The position numbers were made by a program, and so were the translations under genes. Positions 1-8,372 of a stretch of DNA of 53,996 nucleotides are shown here, one piece after another. Location of the stretch: contig JAIPFM010000184.1 in assembly GCA_021736645.1 (NCBI GenBank), positions 1 through 53,996 on the forward strand, read 5' to 3'. The notes beneath the pieces are model-generated. The model was not told where the DNA came from. It saw only the letters and a list, made by a program, of their open reading frames with translations, and searched no databases. Source of the stretch: Phycisphaerae bacterium (GTDB taxonomy: Bacteria; Planctomycetota; Phycisphaerae; Sedimentisphaerales; Anaerobacaceae). The first letter of the stretch is position 1; each line of letters begins with the position of its first letter.

Positions 1-192
1 GCCGGGGACGTGACCTACAGCATGTTCTCTCGAGGCAATGCAGGCTCGGAAACCAACTATTACACAGGCACCCACGATGCCTCTGCGCTGGTGTCAGGCC
101 TCAACGTCATTGCCGTGGAGGTTCACCAGGACGACGATCGCTCCTCGGATCTGCACTTCGATCTGGAACTGTCTGGCTATACACAGGAATAA
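1..192 (+). CDS. C-terminal end of a secreted multidomain protein (5' part outside window)
   Basis: An open frame runs in from base 1 and stops at 192, leaving about 63 residues. The segment is a beta-sandwich tail: an N-x-Y-Y-T-G-T-H-D region, then G-L-N-V-I-A-V-E-V-H-Q and a final S-S-D-L-H-F-D-L-E-L strand. That ending recurs at the C-terminus of galactose-binding-like domains in large extracellular planctomycete proteins (lamin-tail, CotH or phosphodiesterase types). The enzymatic part, if any, lies upstream, so no function can be given. The GTG at base 10 is internal and is not the true start. No U-tract terminator follows, but a GGGAGG/CCTCCC hairpin lies near 275-298. Confidence 0.7.
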   Translation, partial: AGDVTYSMFSRGNAGSETNYYTGTHDASALVSGLNVIAVEVHQDDDRSSDLHFDLELSGYTQE

Positions 193-510
193 GCTGCGAC
201 CCAAAGACCAATTCCGGCCTCGGACGTCCGAGGTGCGAGAGCGCCCGGTTGTCCGTTGCTTTTTGTAATCCTGCGGGAGGTGTCATTGGGGCCTCCCGAT
301 CCCTTCTCACGTCGTCAGAGCACCATGATTCCGGGACATTTTTTGCACCCCTTTTTCTTTGCATATTCGCCCGTTTTGGGAGAAGATAGTCTTGGCTCTT
401 TCTGAAAAGCCGCTCGATGCCGAATCGGCTTCTCAGACAGGGCCTGGTTGCGGCAAAGGCCGCATCGGGTAATGCATGGATTCATCAGACAATTTCAGAG
501 GAGCCCCACT
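193..510. other. Intergenic region with a 16-bp palindrome
   Basis: This 318-bp gap has no credible gene; its short ORFs lack ribosome sites and family resemblance. It contains a perfect palindrome, CCTCGGACGTCCGAGG, at 218-233 and a GGGAGG/CCTCCC hairpin near 275-298 that may end the upstream transcript. Bases 406-434 resemble the right-hand end of the dispersed element at 15710-15872 (shared AAGCCGCTCGA-x-GCC and ATCGG-x-TTCTC), so this may be a decayed partial copy. The gap ends with the Shine-Dalgarno AGAGGAG at 497-503 for the next gene. Confidence 0.5.
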
Positions 511-2385
511 ATGATCAGACGTACCTTCATATCAACGCTGTTATTCGCCACCTTGATATTCAACATGGCCATTGGCGCCGAGGACGGCTGGATCTCGCTT
601 TTTGACGGAAAAAGCCTGTCCGGGTGGGAAAAGAGTGAAAACCTGGACTGCTTCAAGATCGAGAACGGCGCCATCGTGGCCAATGGCAACCGCAGTCACC
701 TTTTCTATGTGGGCCATGTGAATGGGGCCAGCTTCAAGAACTTTGAATACAAGGTGGATGTCAAAACAGAACCAGGGTCCAATGGCGGTATGTACTTCCA
801 CACGGCCTATCAGCCCACGGGCTGGCCGAGCAAGGGATTTGAGGTTCAGGTCAACAATTCCTATACTCGAGACGCCCGCAAGACTGGGAGTTTCTACGGC
901 ATTCAGGATGTGTTGACGGCCACGGCCAGGGACAACGAGTGGTATACAGAACACATCACAGTCATCGGCCAGCACGTGGTGGTCAAGATCAACGGACGCA
1001 CTGTGGTGGATTATGTACAGCCGGACAACAGCAACAAACCTCTGACACGCGGTACGTTCGCTTTGCAGGGCCACGATCCGGGCAGTACCATTCACTATAA
1101 AAACATCCAGGTCAAGCCTTTGCCTGACGATATGCCCAGCGTGACTGCACCGAAAGGCTGGCAATCCCTGTTTGACGGCAAGACACTGGACGGCTGGCAA
1201 CAGAAAAACGGCACAGCCAGGTATGAAGTGGTGGACGGCACCATCAAGGGGACCACGGTCAAAGGCAGCCCCAATTCATTTTTGTGTTCGCGTCCCTTTA
1301 CCGACTTCGAACTGGAAGCCGAGGTCTTGGTGGACTCGCGTCTGAATTCCGGTATCCAGGTGCGCAGCAACAGCATGCCGGAATACCGCAACGGCCGCGT
1401 GCACGGGTATCAGGCTGAAATCGCGACCAACGGCACGGCCGGCCGGATCTATGACGAGGCCAGACGGGCCCGTTGGCTCGACGAGGATCGCGATGATCCT
1501 GCGGTCAAGGCCGCGTTCAAAGATGGGAAGTGGAACCACTATCGCATCGTGTGCATTGGCGATCATATTCGCACGTGGGTCAATGGCATTCCTGTGGCGG
1601 ATGTCACGGATGCCATGACGTCAAAGGGATTCATCGGACTCCAGGTGCACCAGTTTGGCGGGGACACACCGGCTTCGGTCCAGTGGCGCAACATCCGGAT
1701 CAAGGAGATCAAGCAGGACAAACCGGACACCATCAAGGTCGTGGTGGTCACAGGCGGCCATGATTTTGAACGTGAGCCGTTTCTCAAGCTGTGGGCCTCA
1801 TTGGATTGGGTCGACGCAGTCGAGGCCGTACAAAAGGATCAGAGCGAGCTGTTCGAGGATATCAGCGACTGGGACTATGACGTCATTGCGTTTTACAACA
1901 TGACGCAGACGATCAGTGAAAAGCGGCAGGCCAACCTGCTGAAGCTGCTGGATCAGGGCGTCGGTCTCGTGCCCATGCACCATGTCCTGGGGGCTTATCA
2001 GTCCTGGAATGAATTCAGAGAGATCATCGGCGGACGCTATTACCTGCAAGATACCCCAGTGCAGGGACAGACCTACAAGGCCGCTACATACCAGCATGAC
2101 GTGGACATGCCCATCGCCATCCAGGCCGGGGACCACTGGATCACCCAGGGCATGCAAAACTTTGTCATTCACGACGAATCCTACAAGGGCGTGTGGCACG
2201 CCACCGACAATCTCGTGCTGTTGACTGCCGATCATGCCACCAGTGATGACGCCGTGGCCTGGACCCGCACCTATAAAAATGCCCGAGTCTGTACGATCCA
2301 GCTCGGGCACGATGGCAAAGCGTATGGCAATCCCAACTTCAGGCGATTGCTCAACCGGGCGATTATTTGGGCGGCTCAGAGGTAA
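511..2385 (+). CDS. Secreted fusion of two DUF1080 (3-keto-glycoside hydrolase-like) domains and a ThuA-like domain
   Basis: The protein is 624 residues. ATG 511 is chosen over the longer frame from 448 because AGAGGAG lies 7 bases upstream and a signal peptide then begins at residue 1 (R-R-T-F-I-S-T-L-L..., cleavage near A-I-G-A, residue 22). Domain 1 (about 26-205) and domain 2 (about 216-400) each open with the DUF1080 signature W-x-S-L-F-D-G-K-(S/T)-L-x-G-W. A ThuA-like glutamine-amidotransferase-fold domain fills about 410-624, starting K-V-V-V-V-T-G-G-H-D-F. DUF1080 members are described as 3-keto-disaccharide hydrolases or lyases, and ThuA-like proteins work with them on oxidised sugars. 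Fusion of all three is inferred to channel a 3-keto glycoside in the periplasm. The gene converges on its neighbour with a 23-bp overlap. Substrate unknown. Confidence 0.88.
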   Translation: MIRRTFISTLLFATLIFNMAIGAEDGWISLFDGKSLSGWEKSENLDCFKIENGAIVANGNRSHLFYVGHVNGASFKNFEYKVDVKTEPGSNGGMYFHTAYQPTGWPSKGFEVQVNNSYTRDARKTGSFYGIQDVLTATARDNEWYTEHITVIGQHVVVKINGRTVVDYVQPDNSNKPLTRGTFALQGHDPGSTIHYKNIQVKPLPDDMPSVTAPKGWQSLFDGKTLDGWQQKNGTARYEVVDGTIKGTTVKGSPNSFLCSRPFTDFELEAEVLVDSRLNSGIQVRSNSMPEYRNGRVHGYQAEIATNGTAGRIYDEARRARWLDEDRDDPAVKAAFKDGKWNHYRIVCIGDHIRTWVNGIPVADVTDAMTSKGFIGLQVHQFGGDTPASVQWRNIRIKEIKQDKPDTIKVVVVTGGHDFEREPFLKLWASLDWVDAVEAVQKDQSELFEDISDWDYDVIAFYNMTQTISEKRQANLLKLLDQGVGLVPMHHVLGAYQSWNEFREIIGGRYYLQDTPVQGQTYKAATYQHDVDMPIAIQAGDHWITQGMQNFVIHDESYKGVWHATDNLVLLTADHATSDDAVAWTRTYKNARVCTIQLGHDGKAYGNPNFRRLLNRAIIWAAQR

Positions 2386-3325
2386 CTGAACAGGCCACGC
2401 GGAAGCCGATAAAGTCCATATCCGGCAGCCACCACTTGCTCTTGGGCAGTTGCGGATCAAGCGACTGCCACCAGGGCTCCTTGTACGCACGTGCCGAGCT
2501 GCGCAGTTCCTCGACAGGACTGCTGTGGTCACCGCCGCGTGCCACATGGAGCTCGCCCTCTTTGGGTCCGGTAGGATTCAAGACAGGCGTTGTGGCGCCC
2601 TGAGTCGGGTAGCCGGCGGGACTGTAGAAATCGTAGACCCACTCGCGCACATTGCCCATCATGTCGTACAGGCCCCAGGCATTGGGTTTCTTGGTCCCCA
2701 CATCATGGGGCTCCTTGTCGGAATTGTCCAGATACCAGGCCATGTCCTGTAACTGAGTGAGATCATCACCACTGGCAAAACGACCGCTGGATCCTGCGCG
2801 GCAGGCATACTCCCATTCCGCTTCCGTGGGCAGGCGATAGGTTTTGCCGGTCTTCTCGGAAATCCATTGGCAGGCTATCATGGCATTTTGCCAGCTCATG
2901 GCAATGGCCGGGCACTCGTCCGGATGGCCCATGGTCATGTCGCCATAGACGGGTGTGGGTCGCGTCATGGCATCAATCTCATGCTGTTTCATCTGGGCCG
3001 GTGTGCCAAAAAAATTCTTCTTGGCCTTGGCGGTTTCCCGGTAGTAGGCCTTAAACAGGCCCAGTGTGGTTTCTTTGGTACAGAGATAGAACGAATCGAG
3101 TTTGACGAGATGCTGGGGCCCCTCATCGTCTTTTCGGCCGGGCTCATTGGCAGAACTGCCCATGAGAAATTCACCGCCAGGGATGAGCACCATGTCAAAA
3201 GTGAGCTCTTCGCCTCTCTTGGTTTTGACGGTTTCAGTATACTTCTTGACAGGTTGACTTTCTTCTGCCCACACATGACTTGTGACCAGGATGACCATCA
3301 TCACAGACATTACCATAGATTTCAC
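2363..3325 (-). CDS. SUMF1/FGE-fold secreted protein lacking the catalytic cysteines
   Basis: About 320 residues. The start is decided by the ribosome site: AGGAG (rev. 3333-3337) sits 7 bases from GTG 3325, while TTG 3331 is too close and ATG 3316 too far. A signal peptide (M-V-M-S-V-M-M-V-I-L-V-T..., A-E-E junction) precedes an FGE-sulfatase fold: I-P-G-G-E-F-L-M-G-S near residue 50, R-L-P-T-E-A-E-W-E-Y-A-C mid-protein, then G-N-V-R-E-W-V-Y-D and F-I-G-F-R-V-A. True formylglycine-generating enzymes carry a Cys pair after the R-G-G-S-W motif; here that segment reads R-G-G-D-H-S-S-P with no Cys. It is therefore unlikely to mature sulfatases and is more probably a structural or glycan-binding relative. 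Last gene of a minus-strand trio with 3409-4728 and 4773-5858. Confidence 0.85.
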   Translation of the reverse strand: MKSMVMSVMMVILVTSHVWAEESQPVKKYTETVKTKRGEELTFDMVLIPGGEFLMGSSANEPGRKDDEGPQHLVKLDSFYLCTKETTLGLFKAYYRETAKAKKNFFGTPAQMKQHEIDAMTRPTPVYGDMTMGHPDECPAIAMSWQNAMIACQWISEKTGKTYRLPTEAEWEYACRAGSSGRFASGDDLTQLQDMAWYLDNSDKEPHDVGTKKPNAWGLYDMMGNVREWVYDFYSPAGYPTQGATTPVLNPTGPKEGELHVARGGDHSSPVEELRSSARAYKEPWWQSLDPQLPKSKWWLPDMDFIGFRVACSVTSEPPK

Positions 3326-3408
3326 ACTCAATCTCCTGAATTACACATTGTTGCGATTCATTGTTATTTCAGCTTGTGTCACACGGGGAGGGTGTGACAC
3401 CGCTGTCA

Positions 3409-4728
3409 CTAGATCATCTTTGTCGCGCCGGGGATCGGAACGGGATAGCTCCCGTCAGGACCCGGTCGCGTGGGAGGGGCCATGGTGTCGTGACAGGCTT
3501 CCGCGCTGGGCGGATAATAGAAATCAGAGGCCATGGCCTGGTCCCAGGTGACTTCCTTGCCTGTGTAACAGGAAATCTGTCCCATGATGCCGGTCATGGT
3601 GCTGCGTGCCATGTAGTCGCCGTTGTTGATGGGTTGACCGGACCGTATGGCTGCAAACAGGAGGTCATGTTCTCTCTGGTACGGATTACAGCGGTCCGTC
3701 CATCGCCATTGGGTCTCGCCGGTAATACGGCAACTGGTGATATCCGCCTGACCCTTGCTGCCCCGCACCAGACTGGAGGACTCGTCGTAGCAGCCCGTGG
3801 TGGTCCGGCAGAACGCATAGATCGGGACACCATTGGCAAATTCATACACCACGGCGTGGTGATCAAAGACATCGCCGTAGATGGGGGCGGTCATGGAGGA
3901 GCGTCCTCCCATGCCGTGACATTTGACCGGGACCTCATTGCCCATGACCCAGCTGGCCCGGTCCAGGTTATGCACCAGAGACTGGGGGACATCGTCGCCT
4001 GACAGCCAGCGAAAATGATATTGCGTGCTGCACTGCCACTGGAGTTCGGTCATACTGGGCTGACGCTCGGTGATGACATAGGGGGCGCGCAGGAAGTTTT
4101 CTTCAATGGACACAATCTCGCCAATCGCGCCGTCATGAATCCGCTTGACGGTCTCCTCATAGCCGAGGTGATAGCGGCTCTGCAGGCCGGACACCAGGCA
4201 CAATCCCTTCTGTCTGGCCAGACTCGCAGCTTTCTGTAAGACCTTGATGCCGGCCGGGTCAATGCCGTGGGGTTTCTCCACAAACACATGCCTGCCTGCT
4301 GTGATGGCGGTCAGGGCATGCAGGGGATGAAACTTGGCGGCATTGGCAATCACGACCACATCGCTGGATTCGATCACCTTTTTGTATCCGTCAAATCCTG
4401 CAAAGCAGTGGTCATCATCCACCATGACCTGATCCTTGGCCTGTTCGATCAGGATGCCACGCTTGTTCTTTACGCGATCCATGAAAATGTCGCACATGGC
4501 CACCAGACGCGCCCCGGGATCCGCGGCCAGCGCCTGGGCGGCAGCGCCTGTGTTTCGGCCGCCGCAACCGATCATGCCAACCCGCAGGATGTCACTGCCT
4601 GCGGCATGCAGGCGGCTCTGCAATCCCAATGTCCCTGCCATCGCGGCCGAGGCCAGGACCGAGGATTGCTTCAAGAAATCGCGACGCGTGGTTTCGCGGT
4701 CGTTGTCTGACGGATTTATCGCTGCCAT
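3409..4728 (-). CDS. Tat-exported Gfo/Idh/MocA family oxidoreductase
   Basis: 439 residues; TAAGGAGG lies 6 bases before the ATG. A twin-arginine leader (T-R-R-D-F-L-K-Q-S-S, then S-A-A-M-A-G and an A-H-A-type site near residue 43) implies folded export with bound nicotinamide cofactor. The Rossmann motif is G-M-I-G-C-G-G-R-N-T-G. The catalytic Lys lies in V-E-K-P-H-G-I-D and the substrate-site His in V-H-N-L-D. Family members oxidise or reduce sugar hydroxyls; in glycan loci with DUF1080 and ThuA partners they oxidise C3 of the sugar. It sits between the FGE-like gene (83 bp downstream) and the ThuA-like gene (44 bp upstream) on the same strand, so one transcript from about 5860 is likely. 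Exact substrate not determinable. Confidence 0.9.
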   Translation of the reverse strand: MAAINPSDNDRETTRRDFLKQSSVLASAAMAGTLGLQSRLHAAGSDILRVGMIGCGGRNTGAAAQALAADPGARLVAMCDIFMDRVKNKRGILIEQAKDQVMVDDDHCFAGFDGYKKVIESSDVVVIANAAKFHPLHALTAITAGRHVFVEKPHGIDPAGIKVLQKAASLARQKGLCLVSGLQSRYHLGYEETVKRIHDGAIGEIVSIEENFLRAPYVITERQPSMTELQWQCSTQYHFRWLSGDDVPQSLVHNLDRASWVMGNEVPVKCHGMGGRSSMTAPIYGDVFDHHAVVYEFANGVPIYAFCRTTTGCYDESSSLVRGSKGQADITSCRITGETQWRWTDRCNPYQREHDLLFAAIRSGQPINNGDYMARSTMTGIMGQISCYTGKEVTWDQAMASDFYYPPSAEACHDTMAPPTRPGPDGSYPVPIPGATKMI

Positions 4729-4772
4729 AAAGCCTCCTTAAGGTTTGATCGTCGATTCATTCAATTTCGGTT

Positions 4773-5858
4773 TTAGGGTGCCGGTCTTAATGCAAGCTGG
4801 TTCCAGGTCTCATGGGTGCGACTTCCATAGGCCGTGGGTGCATAGGTGCCGACGAGATCCACTTTTGTCCCTGTCTCGGGGATCTGATTCTCCATGCCCA
4901 GGGCCCAATAGGCCCCATTGACCAGGAGTCTGCGCGTGCCTGAAGACACCAGGTCTGTGGCCGCGCCAATGGTGGAGGTGAAGACCCGTCCTGGCTGTCC
5001 CCCGGGGATCTGATAGGTCTTGGTCCAGGCAATGGGCATCATGGGGTTGTTCTTGGTCCCCGCCACAGGCGGGCCATCGTCCGGACGCATCCCGAAGAAT
5101 GGTTCATCTGGGTTGAACGCCCCCTTGCGAGTCATCACCTGCCCCAGAATGATCGGTTTGGAATCGCCGGGCAGAGGCAGACGTACGCCATACACATCGG
5201 TCGGTCCCCAGATGTCACCATCCTGGATGCCGGAGGTGATTCGCAGGGATCTGGCCCCGGGGTCCACCAGACCTCGCGTGCTCTCATGCTTGTGGCTCCC
5301 ATGGTGGTTGATCCACTGCTCACCCAATACCAGGCGCCCGAATCCCCCGGCCCAGGCCTGACGATCACCCTGATAGCCGTTGCCGTAATGGGCCCATGGG
5401 TTCTGCCTGTCAAACTGGAAGGCGTGGGTCGCTGTACGGATTCCGATCACCGGCCTGCCGCTTTTCAGATAGTCGTCAATACACTGCATCTGGGCATTCG
5501 GCAGGGCTCGAAACCGGGTAAACAGGATCATCAGGTCCGCTGACTTGAGTGCCTCCAGCCCGGGAATGTTGTTCTGGATATTGGGATTGATCACACCGGT
5601 CTCAGGGTCGATGGCAAACAGTATAGTACAGCGAAATCCGTGATGCCGGGCCAAAATCCTGGCCAGTTGCGATAAGGCCTCTTCAGAGCGATATTCCTCA
5701 TCACCGGAGATCAGGACAATCTGCTTGCCAGCCCCAGGACCGCCTTGTCCCTCGTACGTGGCCCAGAGTTCGCTGCCATAAGAAGGCTTGGGCAGGAGAC
5801 TCTGTGCCAGGCAAATCAAGAATAAGGTCAGGCATAGTCTGGTCAGTCTTGGTCTCAT
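4773..5858 (-). CDS. Secreted ThuA-like (trehalose-utilisation family) protein
   Basis: 361 residues from ATG 5858, chosen over the frame start at 5957 because AAGGAG lies 9 bases upstream and a clean signal peptide follows (R-P-R-L-T-R-L-C-L-T-L-F-L-I..., cleavage near S-Y-G-S). The body opens with a beta strand K-Q-I-V-L-I-S-G-D-E-E-Y-R-S-E-E-A-L and has D-L-M-I-L-F-T-R-F-R and R-P-V-I-G-I-R-T-A-T-H-A-F, all typical of the ThuA fold. A long insertion covers residues 150-300. ThuA-like proteins are implicated in reversible 3-keto sugar chemistry together with Gfo/Idh enzymes. First gene of the minus-strand trio. The ThuA domain of the 511-2385 fusion is a second member of the fold in the same locus. 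Confidence 0.85.
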   Translation of the reverse strand: MRPRLTRLCLTLFLICLAQSLLPKPSYGSELWATYEGQGGPGAGKQIVLISGDEEYRSEEALSQLARILARHHGFRCTILFAIDPETGVINPNIQNNIPGLEALKSADLMILFTRFRALPNAQMQCIDDYLKSGRPVIGIRTATHAFQFDRQNPWAHYGNGYQGDRQAWAGGFGRLVLGEQWINHHGSHKHESTRGLVDPGARSLRITSGIQDGDIWGPTDVYGVRLPLPGDSKPIILGQVMTRKGAFNPDEPFFGMRPDDGPPVAGTKNNPMMPIAWTKTYQIPGGQPGRVFTSTIGAATDLVSSGTRRLLVNGAYWALGMENQIPETGTKVDLVGTYAPTAYGSRTHETWNQLALRPAP

Positions 5859-6054
5859 GGACGAATTCTCCTTAATGATAGAACGAATCTCATTAATTCT
5901 GATCTTTGATTCTACTGTGTGGACGGCCAAAATGCATGTACTTTTTTTGTGCCACATTTGAAAAGAAAGTCTTCTTTAAAGTGTTTTACATCCGTCAGGA
6001 CCGGTATTATGATAAACACATTAATTGACTCCCAAACAAGAAAAGGAGCGTTCC

Positions 6055-7404
6055 ATGGACACACATGCCATAAACGACACACAGGCCACCACACGCCGTG
6101 ATTTTCTAAAACAAACCTCCGGTACCCTGGCTGCGGCCGCGCTGACCAGCACGATTGGCACGCGCGCCTATGCGGCTGAAGACAATACCCTAAAAATCGC
6201 CTTGATTGGCTGCGGCGGACGGGGCACCGGTGCTGCCGCCAATGCCCTGTCCACTGCCGGTCCGACCCAACTGGTGGCCATGGCCGACGTGTTTCCTGAT
6301 CGTCTGAAGGGCAGCCTCAACTCGATTTCGGACGCCTTTTCGAAGAAAGTCGATGTGCCCCAGGAGCGGCAATTCCTGGGTATGGATGGTTTTCGAAAGG
6401 CCATTGATGCAGTGGCACCTGGCGGTGTAGTGCTCCTGGCCACACCCCCGGCGTTCAGACCCCAGCACGTGGAATATGCCGTGGCCCGGGGATGTCACGT
6501 ATTCATGGAGAAATCGTTTGCAGTGGATGCCCCTGGTATCCGGCGCATTCTCAAGGCAGGTCAGCAGGCCCGGCAGAAGAATCTCAAGATCGCCAGCGGT
6601 CTGATGAGCCGTCACTACCGGCCCCTGGAAGAGGCTGTGGCGCAGATACACAACGGCCTGATCGGGGACGTTATCACCTGCTGGGCCTATCGTGAACACG
6701 CGCCTGTGGGGTTTGCACCCAAATCACCGGGCCAGAGCGAACTGGCCCATCAGATCCGTAACTACTCCAACTACACCTGGCTGAACGGCAGTTTTATGCT
6801 GGACTGGCTGATCCACAATCTGGATGTGTGCTGCTGGTGCAAGGACGCCTGGCCCGTGTCCGCACAGGGGCAGGGGGGGCGTCAGGTACGCACGGCTGCG
6901 GATCAGTTGTTCGACCACTACTCCGTGGAATTCACCTTTCCTGACGGCACACGCATGCAGGCCCAGGGCCGGCACATGGACAACTGCTGGGGCTTTTTCG
7001 GCGACGTGATTCACGGCACCACAGGATCGGCCGTTCTGGGCGAGGGCATCACCAAGCCGCGCCTCTTCAAGGGACACAATACGACCGCGGAAAACACCAT
7101 CTGGCAATTTGAGGGATCGCGTCACGACGGCTATCAGACCGAGCACGATTTATTATTTGACGCCATTCGCAACAATAAACCCTACAATGAAACCGAGCGT
7201 TCCGCCTACGCCGCCATGACCGGCATCCTCGGACGCATGGCCGCTGAATCCGGTCAGACCATCACCTGGGATCAGGCCATGGCCTCCGATCTGATCCTGG
7301 CCCCGGGGCTGGATCAACTGACCATGAACTCGGCACCGCCTGTGAAGCCCGATGCCCAGGGGCGTTATCCGGTTGCCATGCCCGGGCAAACCAAGGTGCT
7401 GTAG
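6055..7404 (+). CDS. Tat-exported Gfo/Idh/MocA family oxidoreductase with E-K-S in place of E-K-P
   Basis: 449 residues from ATG 6055, preceded by AAAAGGAG at a spacing of 7; the TTG at 6025 is too far upstream of any ribosome site. Tat leader: T-T-R-R-D-F-L-K-Q-T-S, cleavage near A-Y-A-A-E (residue 41). Rossmann motif: A-L-I-G-C-G-G-R-G-T-G. The catalytic Lys is kept (M-E-K-S-F-A-V-D), but the usual Pro after it is Ser. The His motif is I-H-N-L-D. It is a clear paralogue of 3409-4728 (same leader type and the same N-x-Y-T/F-x-W-L, H-N-L-D and T-W-D-Q-A-M-A-S-D blocks), transcribed divergently from the ThuA-like gene across about 195 bp. Probably acts on a related periplasmic sugar. Confidence 0.9.
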   Translation: MDTHAINDTQATTRRDFLKQTSGTLAAAALTSTIGTRAYAAEDNTLKIALIGCGGRGTGAAANALSTAGPTQLVAMADVFPDRLKGSLNSISDAFSKKVDVPQERQFLGMDGFRKAIDAVAPGGVVLLATPPAFRPQHVEYAVARGCHVFMEKSFAVDAPGIRRILKAGQQARQKNLKIASGLMSRHYRPLEEAVAQIHNGLIGDVITCWAYREHAPVGFAPKSPGQSELAHQIRNYSNYTWLNGSFMLDWLIHNLDVCCWCKDAWPVSAQGQGGRQVRTAADQLFDHYSVEFTFPDGTRMQAQGRHMDNCWGFFGDVIHGTTGSAVLGEGITKPRLFKGHNTTAENTIWQFEGSRHDGYQTEHDLLFDAIRNNKPYNETERSAYAAMTGILGRMAAESGQTITWDQAMASDLILAPGLDQLTMNSAPPVKPDAQGRYPVAMPGQTKVL

Positions 7405-7412
7405 AGGCACGA

Positions 7413-8129
7413 ATGACACAATTTGAAAAATCTGAATGGGCCCAGAGTAAATTTGCCCAAAACTATCGAGATGCCTCGGATATATTTTTACCATATCGTG
7501 GTCAGTTCATTGACACGGCCATATTGTTTTATACACAGTGGGTTTCTTTGAACACCCAAGCCAGAGTCCTTGATCTGGGGTGCGGAGACGGCCTGTTCAT
7601 GCAAGCGCTGCTGAAATCATTTACACCGGCCAGGATAAGGCTTGTGGACGGGTCCCAGGACATGTTGAATGCGGCAAAAGAGCGCCTGGGTGAACAGAAA
7701 AGCATTGAGTTTATGCAGGCAAGTTTTCAAACCCTGCTGGCCAATGATTCCTTGAATGAGCAGTATGATTTTATTTACTCCTCGCTGGCGATTCACCACC
7801 TTCGGTTCGATGAGAAGAAGAAGCTATATGGCTACATCTATGATCATCTGGACGCCGGGGGCTGTTTTGTACATTATGATGTGGTGACACCGCCGTCCGA
7901 AAGACTGGACAGGTGTTACATGTCCATGTGGAGGCAATGGATCAAAGGGCATCCTGCCACAGAAAACCGCAGAGAATTGGTGGGTATTCCGGAAGAATAC
8001 AAAGGCAATCAAGACAACATGCCAGATACACTCGATTCTCAATTGAAGGCCCTTCAAGAAATCGGTTTTAAAGACGTTGATTGTTATTTTAAATATGGCA
8101 TATTTGCATTGTTCGGGGGCAGGAAATAG
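7413..8129 (+). CDS. Class I SAM-dependent methyltransferase
   Basis: 238 residues, cytoplasmic (no leader). Motif I is V-L-D-L-G-C-G-D-G-L-F near residue 52, followed by the acidic strand I-R-L-V-D-G-S and post-motif F-I-Y-S-S-L-A-I-H-H-L. This is the standard small-molecule class I methyltransferase layout, with D-A-G-G-C-F-V-H-Y-D-V before strand 5. The gene starts 8 bp after the preceding oxidoreductase, so it may be translationally coupled, but nothing shows a shared pathway. The C-terminus has a short alpha-helical cap and ends F-G-G-R-K. Substrate unknown. Confidence 0.85.
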   Translation: MTQFEKSEWAQSKFAQNYRDASDIFLPYRGQFIDTAILFYTQWVSLNTQARVLDLGCGDGLFMQALLKSFTPARIRLVDGSQDMLNAAKERLGEQKSIEFMQASFQTLLANDSLNEQYDFIYSSLAIHHLRFDEKKKLYGYIYDHLDAGGCFVHYDVVTPPSERLDRCYMSMWRQWIKGHPATENRRELVGIPEEYKGNQDNMPDTLDSQLKALQEIGFKDVDCYFKYGIFALFGGRK

Positions 8130-8160
8130 CCCGACACGCTGCGTGCGAAGAGGATTGCCT

Positions 8161-8349
8161 ATGCAAGAAGTGCATACCGTCCATCGGGCCAGTCCGCGGA
8201 CGATCATGATGTCGGGTTTTTGGGTGGCCGCACCCGGAATAGGGGCAGGCGATCTTGCCGCAGTCAGCTTCACAGGGAGCCGACTGGGCCTGTCGCTTTT
8301 GTGGACCATGGTGGTTGGGGGACTGTTGCGTGGTCAAATTTGGTGCTAA
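8161..8349 (+). pseudogene. Remnant of an NRAMP-type divalent metal transporter (N-terminus only)
   Basis: The 62-codon frame reads M-M-S-G-F-W-V-A-A-P-G-I-G-A-G-D-L-A-A, then F-T-G-S-R-L-G-L-S-L-L-W and V-V-G-G-L-L. This matches the first two membrane segments of the NRAMP subfamily whose consensus is G-P-G-(x)-V-A-A-T-G-(V/I)-G-A-G-D-L-A. Full-length members have over 400 residues; this one stops at 8349. If single bases are skipped at 8342 and 8352, the following bases would read K-F-V-L-N-E, the next family block, which suggests a decayed rather than designed short protein. There is no clear ribosome site, and the sulfatase gene starts 23 bp later. Confidence 0.7.
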
Positions 8350-8372
8350 ATTGAATTTATGAGGGAATTGAA

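Noticed and set aside
541..1200. 219-residue open frame on the minus strand
   Set aside because: Antisense to the first DUF1080 domain; no ribosome site.
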